From positions 1 through 39,571 of the forward strand of contig JAKSDI010000125.1 in NCBI GenBank assembly GCA_022360175.1: DNA of 39,571 nucleotides, read 5' to 3'. Each line of letters begins with the position of its first letter. Position 1 is the stretch's first letter. Below the pieces are notes generated by a model. That model was not told the DNA's origin, searched no databases, and saw only the letters and a program-made list of their open reading frames with translations. Position numbers and translations under genes: made by a program. This DNA comes from Chitinophagales bacterium (GTDB taxonomy: Bacteria; Bacteroidota; Bacteroidia; Chitinophagales; Saprospiraceae). This document shows, piece by piece, positions 26,763-37,200 of the stretch.

Positions 26763-27880
26763 AAATTATACACCTCGTACTAGGAAAAGCCAATCCTAAC
26801 CGAATGAATGGAGTCAATAAGGTTGCCAATCAATTAGCATCTATTCAATATAAACAAGGACATGATGTTCATCTATGGGGAATTGCCAGGGATATTGAAC
26901 ACAATTACCCTGCCCGTCCATACGCAACTGCATTATTTCTGCAATATCCCAATCCATTTAAAGTAGATCCGGCCTTAAAGGATGCTATTAAACAATTAAA
27001 AACCGATGCTATTGTACATATACATGGCGCATTTATCCCTGTATTTTATTACATAAGCCAATTGCTGAAGAAGCGTAACATAGCATATGTATTTACACCT
27101 CATGGTTCTCTGACAGAAGGAGCAATGCAACGTAATTCAACAATTAAGAAGATTTACCTACATCTTTTTGAACGCCATTTGATCCTGAATGCGAAAGCCG
27201 TGCAGGCACTAGGCATTATGGAAAAAAAATACATACAAAAAGTATTGCCTAAGGCAAAAATGGCACTTATACCAAATGGGCAGACAGTTTCAGAGATTCC
27301 TGAATTTCCTGCACCATCAAATACTCATATTAAATTTGGATTTTGTGGCAGGCTGGATGCCAATCATAAAGGATTGGACTTATTACTAAAAGGGTTCAAA
27401 CTATTTCTGGAGGCTGGCAATAAAGGCCATCTTTTTCTAATAGGAGGTGGAAAAGACGCCAATGCCTTAAAAGCATTGACCCAACAACTCAAGATAAGCA
27501 AACACGTACAATTCTATGGAGTCAAATATGGTTTCGAAAAATTTCAACTCCTTTCAGAATGTGATGTTTTTGCACATACCTCCAGAATGGAAGGTTTTCC
27601 AATGGCTGTATTGGAAGCTGCTGCGATGAAAAAACCGTGCCTGCTAAGTGAAGCGACTAGTGTTATTCCTTTCATCAAAGCATACAATGCCGGCCTAGCT
27701 CTTGAAGAAAATAATCCAGAAGCTATATTTCGCAATATGCGCAAGGCAGCCCATCTGCATTCAACTGGCATGACCACGTTGCTTGGAGAAAATGCCCAAA
27801 AAATGGTCAGAGAAGTATTTAACTGGGATAAAATTTCCCACCAAATAAGTAAGGTCTATGCCAAGCCTCAACTCCACTAA
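26759..27880 (+). CDS. GT4-family glycosyltransferase
   Basis: 373 residues with a GT-B fold. The N-terminus is KIIHLVLGKANPNRMNGVNKV, followed by HIHGAF (about 87-92) and PHGSLTEGAM (114-123). The donor half has GFCGRLDANHKGLD and the EX7E pair Glu278/Glu286 in SRMEGFPMAVLEAAAM. It probably adds one sugar of the repeat unit. It overlaps the upstream gene by 4 bp and the downstream gene by 23 bp. Confidence 0.9.
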   Translation: MKIIHLVLGKANPNRMNGVNKVANQLASIQYKQGHDVHLWGIARDIEHNYPARPYATALFLQYPNPFKVDPALKDAIKQLKTDAIVHIHGAFIPVFYYISQLLKKRNIAYVFTPHGSLTEGAMQRNSTIKKIYLHLFERHLILNAKAVQALGIMEKKYIQKVLPKAKMALIPNGQTVSEIPEFPAPSNTHIKFGFCGRLDANHKGLDLLLKGFKLFLEAGNKGHLFLIGGGKDANALKALTQQLKISKHVQFYGVKYGFEKFQLLSECDVFAHTSRMEGFPMAVLEAAAMKKPCLLSEATSVIPFIKAYNAGLALEENNPEAIFRNMRKAAHLHSTGMTTLLGENAQKMVREVFNWDKISHQISKVYAKPQLH

Positions 27881-29132
27881 GCCTTATACAGAGGTCATCT
27901 GGAAGAGCAAGCCTTTTCTATACCTGCTCATCATTATACTTGGATTGAGGATCAGTAGCTATTTTACCCTCTTTCCTGATTCGGTAGCAATGACTCAATT
28001 GGTTAAAACAGGTATGAGGCTTGTTCTTACGGCTCTGTCATTGGTATTAATCCTCTTCATTCGTGAAAAGCAGGTAGGATGGAAATTTCAGTATAAAAAC
28101 ATTTCTCCACTAGCACTATACATTGCCTATCTACTGTTAGGTATCGCATCATTGTTGTGGACGTCTTCAGTTTCCTACACGCTCCTTCAATTGAGTATGG
28201 TCATTGAAGCCCTTGTATTCGCCTGGTTTTTCTACAAGTTGGTTTTTCTTTATAATCAACTAAGCAATGGACATGCACGCTTTAGCAAAATTTTTGCCTG
28301 GGCGACGCTCTGGATACATATGGCATTCATTATTGGCCTGTGGATCGATCCCGACACCTATTATCGAGAAACCCACGGAGGAGAAGTAGCTCGCCTGGGA
28401 GGTTTTATTATCAACCCAAACGAATTGGGTATGTTGGCTGTATTAGGAGCAGTGATGACTTATGAAGAATTATTGGGAAGTGGACATAAGCTAAGTAATT
28501 TTATAATCCTTATTCTAGCAGTAGCCGTACTGCTACTTACTCAGTCTCGATCTTCACTGGGCGCCTTTTTACTGGTGAGTGGCCTGGCATTACTTCGTTC
28601 AGGAAACATCAAATTGATTGTATCTATAGGTATTGCGGCTATATTTGTTCTCCCATTTGTCATTCAGTCTATTGTTGTAAAACAGGGTGACCTTGAAGAA
28701 GTCATGAGTATGACTGGACGCCTCCCTTTTTGGCAAGACTTAATTGCTGATGGATTCACCAAGGAGCCTTTACTTGGCTATGGCTTTATGCGTATTAGTT
28801 ATAGCGATTATTTTGACAGTGTACATGCTTATGCTGCTAAAATGACTCATAATACTTTTATTCAGGTATTACTCAACTTAGGCCTGGTGGGTGCTTTTAT
28901 TGTTGCACTCCAAATGATAGCTACTACTTATGCTTTGATCATTGAAACAGATAAAAAAGTAAAAGCCTTAGCCATTGGAATGCTTATCCCTCTGGTCATC
29001 AATAGTATGACTGAATTCGGCATATTTGGTGAATCTAATTATGGCGTTCAGTTTTATCAGCTAGTGATTCTCTTTTTTGTAATTGATGGTAACTCCCCTA
29101 AAATTGGAAAATATGCGCCCACTAGTCATTGA
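27858..29132 (+). CDS. Wzy-like O-antigen polymerase/ligase family protein
   Basis: 424 residues with about eleven membrane segments. The diagnostic stretch LLLTQSRSSLGAFLLV (about 217-232) matches the Wzy_C/O-antigen ligase pattern. A periplasmic loop follows with TGRLPFWQDL and a GYGFMRISYSDYF-HAYAAKMTHNTFIQVLLNLG region (the HN motif typical of the family). It should polymerise repeat units on the periplasmic face. The context (Wza, Wzc, Wzx, GT) makes polymerase more likely than ligase. Confidence 0.85.
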   Translation: MPSLNSTKPYTEVIWKSKPFLYLLIIILGLRISSYFTLFPDSVAMTQLVKTGMRLVLTALSLVLILFIREKQVGWKFQYKNISPLALYIAYLLLGIASLLWTSSVSYTLLQLSMVIEALVFAWFFYKLVFLYNQLSNGHARFSKIFAWATLWIHMAFIIGLWIDPDTYYRETHGGEVARLGGFIINPNELGMLAVLGAVMTYEELLGSGHKLSNFIILILAVAVLLLTQSRSSLGAFLLVSGLALLRSGNIKLIVSIGIAAIFVLPFVIQSIVVKQGDLEEVMSMTGRLPFWQDLIADGFTKEPLLGYGFMRISYSDYFDSVHAYAAKMTHNTFIQVLLNLGLVGAFIVALQMIATTYALIIETDKKVKALAIGMLIPLVINSMTEFGIFGESNYGVQFYQLVILFFVIDGNSPKIGKYAPTSH

Positions 29133-30507
29133 GCCTAAACCCATATCCATTTTTTTCTCCGGCCCTAATTCCTGGCAGGTCATTTATGACCCCCAAAATA
29201 TTGCTTGCCAAGCAGAGATACCTGTAATCCAGAAAATAGAGAGATTAAAATTGTTTATAAAAGAACAGCTTCTGCAAAAAGGATCTATTATAAATCTGTC
29301 GGAAGACTCACTCTCTGAATTATGGCAAATCCCTGAGGTAACTACTATAATTCATTTCTCCTGTAAAGAAGGACTGGCATTTGATTATATAAATAATCCT
29401 GATCAAACTATCCGCTGGTTTTATCCAACAGCAAGCAGAAAAGCGCCTTACCTACAGTTATTTAATGGATCTGGCTGGAAAAATAAATTGAAAGCAACAG
29501 GAGCTCGTTTATTAAGCAAGCTGGGGATAAATGCTCCAATAAGAGATGGGCAATTTCATGTTCAAATAAAAGATAATGCCTACATTCATAAATACTTAAA
29601 AGAATGCAATTCGGTCAATTATGCTGTGTTTACGGGTACAAAAGGAATTAATAGAAAAATAGTAGTTGCTTTATCTAGACATAAAAAGGCCGATTTCTTT
29701 CTTAAAATTCCTCTTACCAAAGCAGCAGAAGAGCTACTTGTAAATGAGCACAAGCAGTTAACGGTATTGAATCGATTGCCTTTGCGGCAAATGATCATTC
29801 CCAAGCTCCAGCCTACATCAGATGTTTTTATCAAAATATCCAATGTCAAGCCTACCAAAGCCAAAAATTCTATTCTTCTAACAGATGTACATCTTAAAGC
29901 ACTGGAAGAGCTATATACACAAACAGCTACCACTCATAGCTTGCATGACCATAAGAGAAATATTGAAAAACGCCTTATAAATCTGGCTTCTTTAGAGCCA
30001 TCCAATGGTTTAGACACAGCTATTGTTCAAGCTGTTAAACCAATGTTGATGATGCTTTATCAGAAACTAAAAAACACTAACGTTATTTTCGCATTAGCAC
30101 ATGGCGATTTCACCCCCTGGAACACCTATCTAAATCAGCAAAATATACATACATACGATTGGGAGCTATCCGAAGATTTACCGATCCTTTATGATGCATT
30201 TCACTATATCTTTCAATCTGGTGTACTCATTCAAAAACTAAGTTTTACAGAACTACAACAGCAGATTGACCAATTGAGTCAACACTCTATTGTACAATCA
30301 TTACTCAAAGAACATAATACCAATTTTGAGCAGTGTTATCAACTCTATCTGCTGCATGTAATTAGTTATTATCTACCTCGCTATATATTGCAGGATATGC
30401 TACACGAACAGGCAAATTGGTTATTGAAGAGGTGGTATGAATCACTGAGTTTATTGAAGCATTCTAGAAGTGATGTTTATCCTTCTTCCATTCCTGGGGA
30501 TTGTTAA
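29113..30507 (+). CDS. Aminoglycoside phosphotransferase-fold kinase of unknown substrate
   Basis: 464 residues from the ATG at 29113 (ATG 29086 also possible; it overlaps the Wzy gene). The C-terminal half holds the kinase signature: Brenner motif HGDFTPWN (His330, Asp332, Asn337) and the metal-binding YDWE (Asp349). The N-terminal 130 residues contain an unrecognised region (IRWFYPTASRKAPYLQLFNG). It could phosphorylate a sugar or alcohol, perhaps for phosphate decoration of the polymer, in parallel with the P-loop kinase at 8333. The last 14-15 residues are encoded antisense to the transposase gene at 30464 (44-bp overlap), so the native C-terminus may have been replaced. Confidence 0.75.
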   Translation: MRPLVIEPKPISIFFSGPNSWQVIYDPQNIACQAEIPVIQKIERLKLFIKEQLLQKGSIINLSEDSLSELWQIPEVTTIIHFSCKEGLAFDYINNPDQTIRWFYPTASRKAPYLQLFNGSGWKNKLKATGARLLSKLGINAPIRDGQFHVQIKDNAYIHKYLKECNSVNYAVFTGTKGINRKIVVALSRHKKADFFLKIPLTKAAEELLVNEHKQLTVLNRLPLRQMIIPKLQPTSDVFIKISNVKPTKAKNSILLTDVHLKALEELYTQTATTHSLHDHKRNIEKRLINLASLEPSNGLDTAIVQAVKPMLMMLYQKLKNTNVIFALAHGDFTPWNTYLNQQNIHTYDWELSEDLPILYDAFHYIFQSGVLIQKLSFTELQQQIDQLSQHSIVQSLLKEHNTNFEQCYQLYLLHVISYYLPRYILQDMLHEQANWLLKRWYESLSLLKHSRSDVYPSSIPGDC

Positions 30508-31045
30508 TTATGTAGTTTGTGATGTTGTAAAGTGCTCTATCGTTTCGAATAATATGCTCGTAATAATTTCGCTGCCAAATGGATTTATCTAAATCCATTA
30601 ACTCGGTTCGGGCGAATTGCAATTCGCCCCGACAGTGCAATTCGCCCGTACTATATTCTTTAATCCTCTTAGTAGTCGCCCCCTTATAGCCTCTTATGAT
30701 AGCGCCAATAGTTTGAGATGGGCTTCGAAATTTCCCAATATTTTCATTATTGGCATTTTCAACAGCTTCTTTAATTTCAATAATGCCATGTAAATGATCA
30801 GGCATTACGATGAAGGCTCCCAATGCAATATTTAGCCGAATAGAAGGTGTTTCCATCCAGGTTTGATATGCTATACTGCCAAATGCATTAAGGCACATTA
30901 TTCCATTTTGGATACTCCCGAATAGATGCTTCCTATCTCTGCAACAAAGTGTAATAAAATACAGACCCTCCTGACTATAATCATATCCCTTCAGACGAAT
31001 ACTTTTCCTATTACCATTTCTTTGATTTTTAGAATAATTTTTCAT
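30464..31045 (-). CDS. RAYT / IS200-like tyrosine transposase (Y1_Tnp)
   Basis: 193 residues. The HUH motif is HLH at 84-86 in VMPDHLHGIIEI. The candidate catalytic Tyr is at 161 or 162 in WQRNYYEHIIRND. The N-terminus SIRLKGYDYSQEGLYFITLCC is typical of REP-associated tyrosine transposases (RAYTs). Residues 134-149 (GELHCRGELQFARTEL) are encoded by an embedded palindromic DNA repeat. It sits as a single gene between the Wza-Wzy operon and the sigma54-linked activator sites at 31124. No flanking IS ends were recognised, so it looks like a domesticated single-copy RAYT rather than a complete IS. Confidence 0.88.
   Translation of the reverse strand: MKNYSKNQRNGNRKSIRLKGYDYSQEGLYFITLCCRDRKHLFGSIQNGIMCLNAFGSIAYQTWMETPSIRLNIALGAFIVMPDHLHGIIEIKEAVENANNENIGKFRSPSQTIGAIIRGYKGATTKRIKEYSTGELHCRGELQFARTELMDLDKSIWQRNYYEHIIRNDRALYNITNYIINNPQEWKKDKHHF
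30610..30650. repeat. Perfect palindrome plus a further half copy inside the RAYT gene
   Basis: GGGCGAATTGCAATTCGCCC (30610-30629) is a perfect 20-bp palindrome. A third arm follows in TGCAATTCGCCCGTA (30636-30650). It is GC-richer than the surrounding gene and keeps the reading frame. In-frame palindromic insertions in the variable middle of RAYT genes recur in Bacteroidota. Confidence 0.7.
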
Positions 31046-31123
31046 GCGCGCGCTAGTTTATAATTGATAAAAATTCTCTTTGAGAAAGCTTACTCAATAT
31101 AATAATTTATTCCAGGAAAACAT

Positions 31124-31160
31124 TTTCCCAAAATAGGAATACATATTCAAAATTAGACAA
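31124..31160. promoter_or_regulatory. Paired upstream activator sites (gene 31252)
   Basis: TTTCCCAAAATAGGAAT (31124-31140; TTCC/GGAA arms) and TATTCAAAATTAGACAA (31144-31160; TATTC and an imperfect right arm), 20 bp centre to centre, about 72 bp from the -24 GG. Confidence 0.6.
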
Positions 31161-31212
31161 AAACTTCACTCACAAAAACAACAAACACCTACTAATCAAC
31201 ACTTTACACACC

Positions 31213-31228
31213 AGGCATCTTATTCGCT
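31213..31228 (+). promoter_or_regulatory. Sigma54 promoter of the giant secreted-protein gene
   Basis: AGGCAT-CTTAT-TCGCT: GG at -24 and GC at -12 with correct spacing. Together with the promoter at 22388 it is the best match here. Transcription would begin about 13 bp before the ATG at 31252. Confidence 0.6.
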
Positions 31229-31251
31229 AGCATTTAATAAAATCTTTTAAC

Positions 31252-34200
31252 ATGCTAGCGAGAATAAATACACATACCCCCTTCTTTCTTTCACCAAAGC
31301 CATTAATACATTTATTTTGGTTGTTAATACTTAGCCTACTCAGTACTCAGGCATTAAAAAGCCAAATCATCATAGATGCTCAGGTAACAGCAGAAATAAC
31401 CGTTTGCGGAACACCTACATCATTTCAGATTGGATTGGAGAATCCTTCCACAGAAGTCATTTCAGGTATTAATGTTAGGGTTACTTTTCCCGAAGGAATA
31501 CTTTATATACCAGGCAGCCTGATAGCTACGACTACTGATATACCTATCACTGAAGCTGATATTTCACTACCAAATAGCCCTGTGTTTTCTATCAGTGAAC
31601 TGCCTGCTCAAAGTGAACTCCTGTTTACGATTAATGCAGAAGCTTATGCCAGTGCAGTCAATGCTAATAGTAATACCGCAGAATTAAGAAACACTATCAG
31701 TATCACTAGTCCTTTGGGTAATCAGAATGAAACTTCTCCTCCGTACAATCTATTATACGGAGCTTTATCAATAACAGAAACCACTCCCTTGTCTAACACG
31801 GTTTATGCTGGTGAGGTGTTCTCACGCAGTATTACGGTTCTCAATGGGGGGTATGGTGCTATCAGCAATTTCACATTAGAAGACTTCCATGATAATGCTT
31901 TACTAACTGTTTTATCTACAGACATTGGCGATCTACAAGCCGACGGGCAAACCATCCTATTAAACTCCGGAGATTTCACCTCTATTGGAGACGGCGATGG
32001 ATTGCTGGAGCGAAACGAATCTATCACTATTACCGAACAAATATTAGTATCAGGATGTAATGATGCCTCTTCTGTTATTAACGCAAGATGGGGGTGCGGA
32101 GGGACCACTTTGGAAAGCAACACAAAATATCCTTATACAGAAGTGCAGTTAAAAAAGCCGGTGCTTGCAGTAACTCCTGCTCCTACTTTTGACAATTGTT
32201 TAAATGCTGGCACACAAATACAGGAAATAACCATTTCGAATACAGGCCAGGGACCAGCTACATCTGCAGTTCTAAACATACAGCACTCTCCTAATGATGT
32301 GTATGCAGGAATTGATCTTAGCAGCATTGAACTGCAACAAGATGGGGGCTCCTTTGAATCCATTAATGCAAGCGATTATACCGCAGCTCCTAATTATAAC
32401 TGCATGCCTTTAAATGCAGCATCTTCTTATGAAATAAACCTGCCTGATATTTCACCTGGAGCAAGCATCAGTATCCGCTGGGAACAGTTTAATTGTAACC
32501 CCGATGAATGTAGCCCTGCCAATTTAGCAGGATGGCAATACGCTCTAACATATACCGATGCATGTGATAGCAAAAATTATAGTAATGAAGGTACAGGCCA
32601 AGCTACACTGGGAAAACACCTCAGTCTTTTCGATGAATCGCCCAGTGATCTTCAAGATGGAGAAACAGGCATTTATCAATTTCTATTGACCGAAGCACGT
32701 ATAGACCTTCCTATCATTCCCAAAAGCAGGCTTTATATGGTAATAGATGTACCTGAAAATATGACCTACAACCCTGATAATGTTCTTGAATGGTACAATG
32801 GTGCACAATATTGGACTCCTTTAGAAATGAATTTCAACTCCGTTACCCGGCAGTTAACAACTACTTATACAATGCCTGCTCCTTTTGAAATAAGGCGTTC
32901 TTCCATTTCAGCAAAACTCACAGCAGATTGCAGTGCTCAAACTAGCGATGTAACAACAGCAGCAATAGGACTACAACTCTTTTACCAAATTGATAATAGC
33001 TGTAGCGAAAACATCAGGTTGCCACTAAACTGTAAAGAAGTTTCCCTAACTGATATTCATTGTCCGGGAGATTGCTCGGAAGGATTAAGCTTTGAGCGTT
33101 TTGAAGTAAGCCGTACTAGTTTTGGAGCTCCGGATAATGATTTGGATGGATTAGCTGATCTCAGTGGTGTGCTTAGTGATGCTGTCAAGCATAATCGGGT
33201 AATGGCGCAGGATACTTTTCAAACTTCTTTTTTTGGTACTATAAAAACACAACAGCCAGATGATGATTGGGAGTTTGCATTTGCCAGGAGCCATATTCCA
33301 TATGGCAATAAGATAGCAGCACTTTCAGCAAGCCTTACTATTCATCGCACCGATGGTAGTACGATCATAGCTAATCAGGTACCTATTTCTACTCAAATTG
33401 ATGGAAATGGAGACTTAATTGCCGATATGGATATAAGCCCAGGCAGCCTTGTAAATGCTGGCAATTCTAACATGTCAGGTATTACTTATCAGGATGGAGA
33501 TCAATTAGTTTTGCAAGCCACTTATCGTCTTGACGGCAATATAGGTGCTAAGATTGAACAGGTGAGAATTGAAAATGATTTTTATGTGCGTAAAACAGCA
33601 AATGGAAGTAACTATCAGTGCGACAGTTGGAGCGGACATCTCACTATGATTGGTTATTACTTCTCCAATCAGCAATCAGAACAGTACATTGCAAATGATT
33701 GCACCGTACAAATCAACCAGGATTTTATGATGAGTATTGGAGATTGCTGTAGCAATTATGCAGGAGGTAACCTTTTCCCCTATGAATACAGAAATTGGGC
33801 TATTTTGGAAAAAGCCAGAGTTCAAATCCCTGATGGTTATACCTTTATTACTGCCCAAATATCACAGCAACGAACAACAAATACCAATACCTATGTTACA
33901 GAATCTATCGATGGGCTTTCGCCAATAAGTACTTTGGATAATCAATATGATTTTGATATTGCTTCCCTTTACGGAAATGGAATTCACCCAGGAGATGATG
34001 GTTTCAGAGGAACATTTAGTATTACTTTAGATCCAGATTGCCAACTTAATCAATCTGCTAACTTAGCAGTAAACTGGACTTTCTTTTATCGGGAAAACGA
34101 ATTTTTAGGAGGTCAGCCAACAGGGGGATATACGGCCACTCCAGATTATGTCAGATACCGCAGAGGAAGACTAAGAGTAAGTTCCAACCAACCAATACAA

Positions 34201-37200
34201 GATGGCTTATTAAACACAGTAAGCTGGAATATCAAAGTAAAAAATGCGGCTTCTGCCTATGTATATAATGGATGGATTCTGCCTGAATCATTATCAGGTT
34301 CACTGGAAGTCTTATTCGTAATTGACTTGCAAACAGGAGACACACTTCAAGCAATAAACAGTTTCTATCAATTAGGTAATTTTAATCCCCGACAGCGAAA
34401 GGATTATCAGATAACAGCCCGGCAGGCATCTTGTGACCCTTCAGAACTTTTAGTACATTCTGGCTACGATTGTGATAACTATCCCACTAGCCAGGCAGCA
34501 ATTGAGTGCGGGTATGAAACCAGCAGCCTTCAGGTAGTGCCACTTCCTTCAGAACTTCAAACAAGGATATTCAACACCCCTTCTGCCAATGCTTGTGATA
34601 ATGAAGTAGAAATCACTATAGAATTGCTTAGTGCCAAATTGGCTGCAGTTAAAGACATTGAAATACTGATCACCGTTAATGATATTAATAGCATCTCTTT
34701 AACAAATGATTTTGCTACTATTTATCCTGAAAACAGCAGCCCTGTCACTCATATAAGCCCTCCTCCTTCCGGTAATACTTATACTTTGCTGTTAAACGAC
34801 TACATTCCTTCCATTATTGAAAATGGGCTCCCTGGCATAGTTGCTCCCACTAATAATCTGGTACAATTAAAACTTCAGGCAATCCTTAACCCAGGTTTTC
34901 GCCCTGGTGACTTCATTCGCTTCGAAATTAAATCCAAAGCTGCTTGTAGTGACGCTTTGCCCAATCTATTTATTGCTCATGATCCCAATGCTTTATTTAC
35001 AGAGAAAATAGGAACTGGCATTAGTGAAGGTGGAGATAACTGGGCAGTAGCCTGGGGAGATTATAATGCTGATGGATTCGATGATTTATTTATCACATCC
35101 TATGACGCCAACTCTCCCAACCAACTTTTAAGGAATGAAGGAGATGGTACTTTCTCTCCTATATTAATAGCTCCTTTTACAACTGATCTGGCAAGCTCTC
35201 TGGCAGCAAGTTGGGGCGATTATGACAATGATGGTGACCTTGATTTATATGTTGCTAACAACATCGGCACTCCTAATTTCTTGTACCGTAACCAGGGAAA
35301 CGATCTATTTGTGAAAGTATTAAATGACGATTGTGTTAATGACCTGGGTTATGCACATGGGTGTAGTTGGGTAGATTATGACAATGACGGATGGCTGGAT
35401 ATCTTTGTTGCTACCTATTTCAGCACTCAGTTCAATATTCTTTATCACAATAATGCTGATGGAACTTTTAGCCAGGCTGGAGATAATGCGATTGCTCTTG
35501 AAGCAGGCAATTCGGTCGCTGGTATTTGGGGAGATTATAATAATGACCTCCTCCCTGATTTATTTGTCGCCAACACCAATGGTAATGCCAACAGCCTTTA
35601 TCAGAATATGGGTAATGGCCAATTTTTACGCATTAATTCAGGAGCTATTGTTACGGACATCAATCATTCTGTTGGAGGTAGTTGGGGCGATTATGATAAT
35701 GACGGAGATATAGATTTATTTGTTGCCAATGCCGCCAATCAAGCCAACAACCTCTACCGCAATGATGGAAATGGTTCTTTTACCAAAGTAAATGCCGGCG
35801 AGCTCACTAGCCTGGAAGCTCATTCACATGGCAGCACATGGCTGGATTATGATAATGATGGATGGCTAGATATATATATTGCAAATGACCAAGGGCAAGC
35901 TAATGCTCTTTTCCATAACAATAGAAATGGACAGTTCACCTTAATTGAAAATGCTTCTTTAAAGCAACTTCACTCTTCTTTTGGAGTTGGGTGGAGCGAT
36001 TATGACAAGAATGGCAGTCTTGACTTGTTTGTAGCAAACAGAGCCGGTGATAATAACCTTCTTATTTCAAATGACCGCGCAGCTTGCTCCAATTACCTTT
36101 GCATACAACTGGAAGGTAGTAGCAGCAATCGATCTGCTATAGGTGCCGCTGTAAAAGTAAAAGCTAATATATATGGTGAATCTATTTGGCAACATCGCGT
36201 GATAGAAGGACAGTCTGGAGGTGGTATTGGTGGTCAAAATAGCCAATCCCTGCACTATGGACTGGGAAATGCTGACAAAGTGGATTCTGTAATTGTTATA
36301 TGGCCTTCTGGTTATGAACAAGCAATAGATGTAAACATCAACGATTGTAATTATATCAGTGAAAATAGCGGCACAAAAGTGAGAGGGATCGCTTATCACG
36401 ACCTAAACGACAACTGTCTACTTGATAGTGATGAACCCGTCCTTGCTAATATGCCTATTAGGATAACACAAACTAATCAACTAATATTCACCAATAACAG
36501 TGGTCAATATGAAGCTGTATTACCACTTGGCAGCTACAATATTCAGCGAGAAAGTGTTACTAATTGGACTTCCACTTGTAATACTTCTCATAGTGTTGAT
36601 GTGACGGAACAGGGAGGAATTATGGAAGGCTACAACTTTGCCTACAAAGCAAGCTGTTTACTTCCTGATCTCCAGGTGGAATTCTCCTTAACATCTAATC
36701 GGGTAGGTATGGAGAATTTGGCAATACTCGTCATCAAAAACATTGGTACTCAATCAGCAGAAAATGTGCAGATACTCTTTTCTCACAATGAGTTTTCACT
36801 GGTCAATGAAGCTTCTGAAATATGGGATAGTTATTCTGAAAGTAATGTCGAATGGAATTTAGACGCTCTACCAGCTGGTAATTCTCAAACAATCTATCTA
36901 TCTCTTTTTGTGGAAGAAGCAACCCCTATCAATATTCCTTTGCAATATAGCCTAGCTGCTACTCATACTGAAGACGATTGTGATAATAACAATAACATCT
37001 TCCAGGATTATGCTCTTAGTACAGGGCCTATAGACCCTAATGATATACTTGTTACTCCCGAAGGGAATATTCAAGCTGATCAGGTCCTTTCCTATAAAAT
37101 ACGTTTCCAAAACGTAGGGACTTCTGTCGCACGCCAGGTCATTGTAGAAGATGAATTGCCTGTAGAGTTAGATGCCAGCACACTGGAAATAGGTAGTATT

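Noticed and set aside
30464-31045. Complete IS200/IS605 element
   Set aside because: Only the transposase was recognised. No paired subterminal hairpins or accessory TnpB gene flank it, so it is called a RAYT.
34990-36060. Tandem DNA repeat
   Set aside because: The repetition is at protein level (seven FG-GAP blades); the DNA copies are too diverged to be a tandem repeat array.
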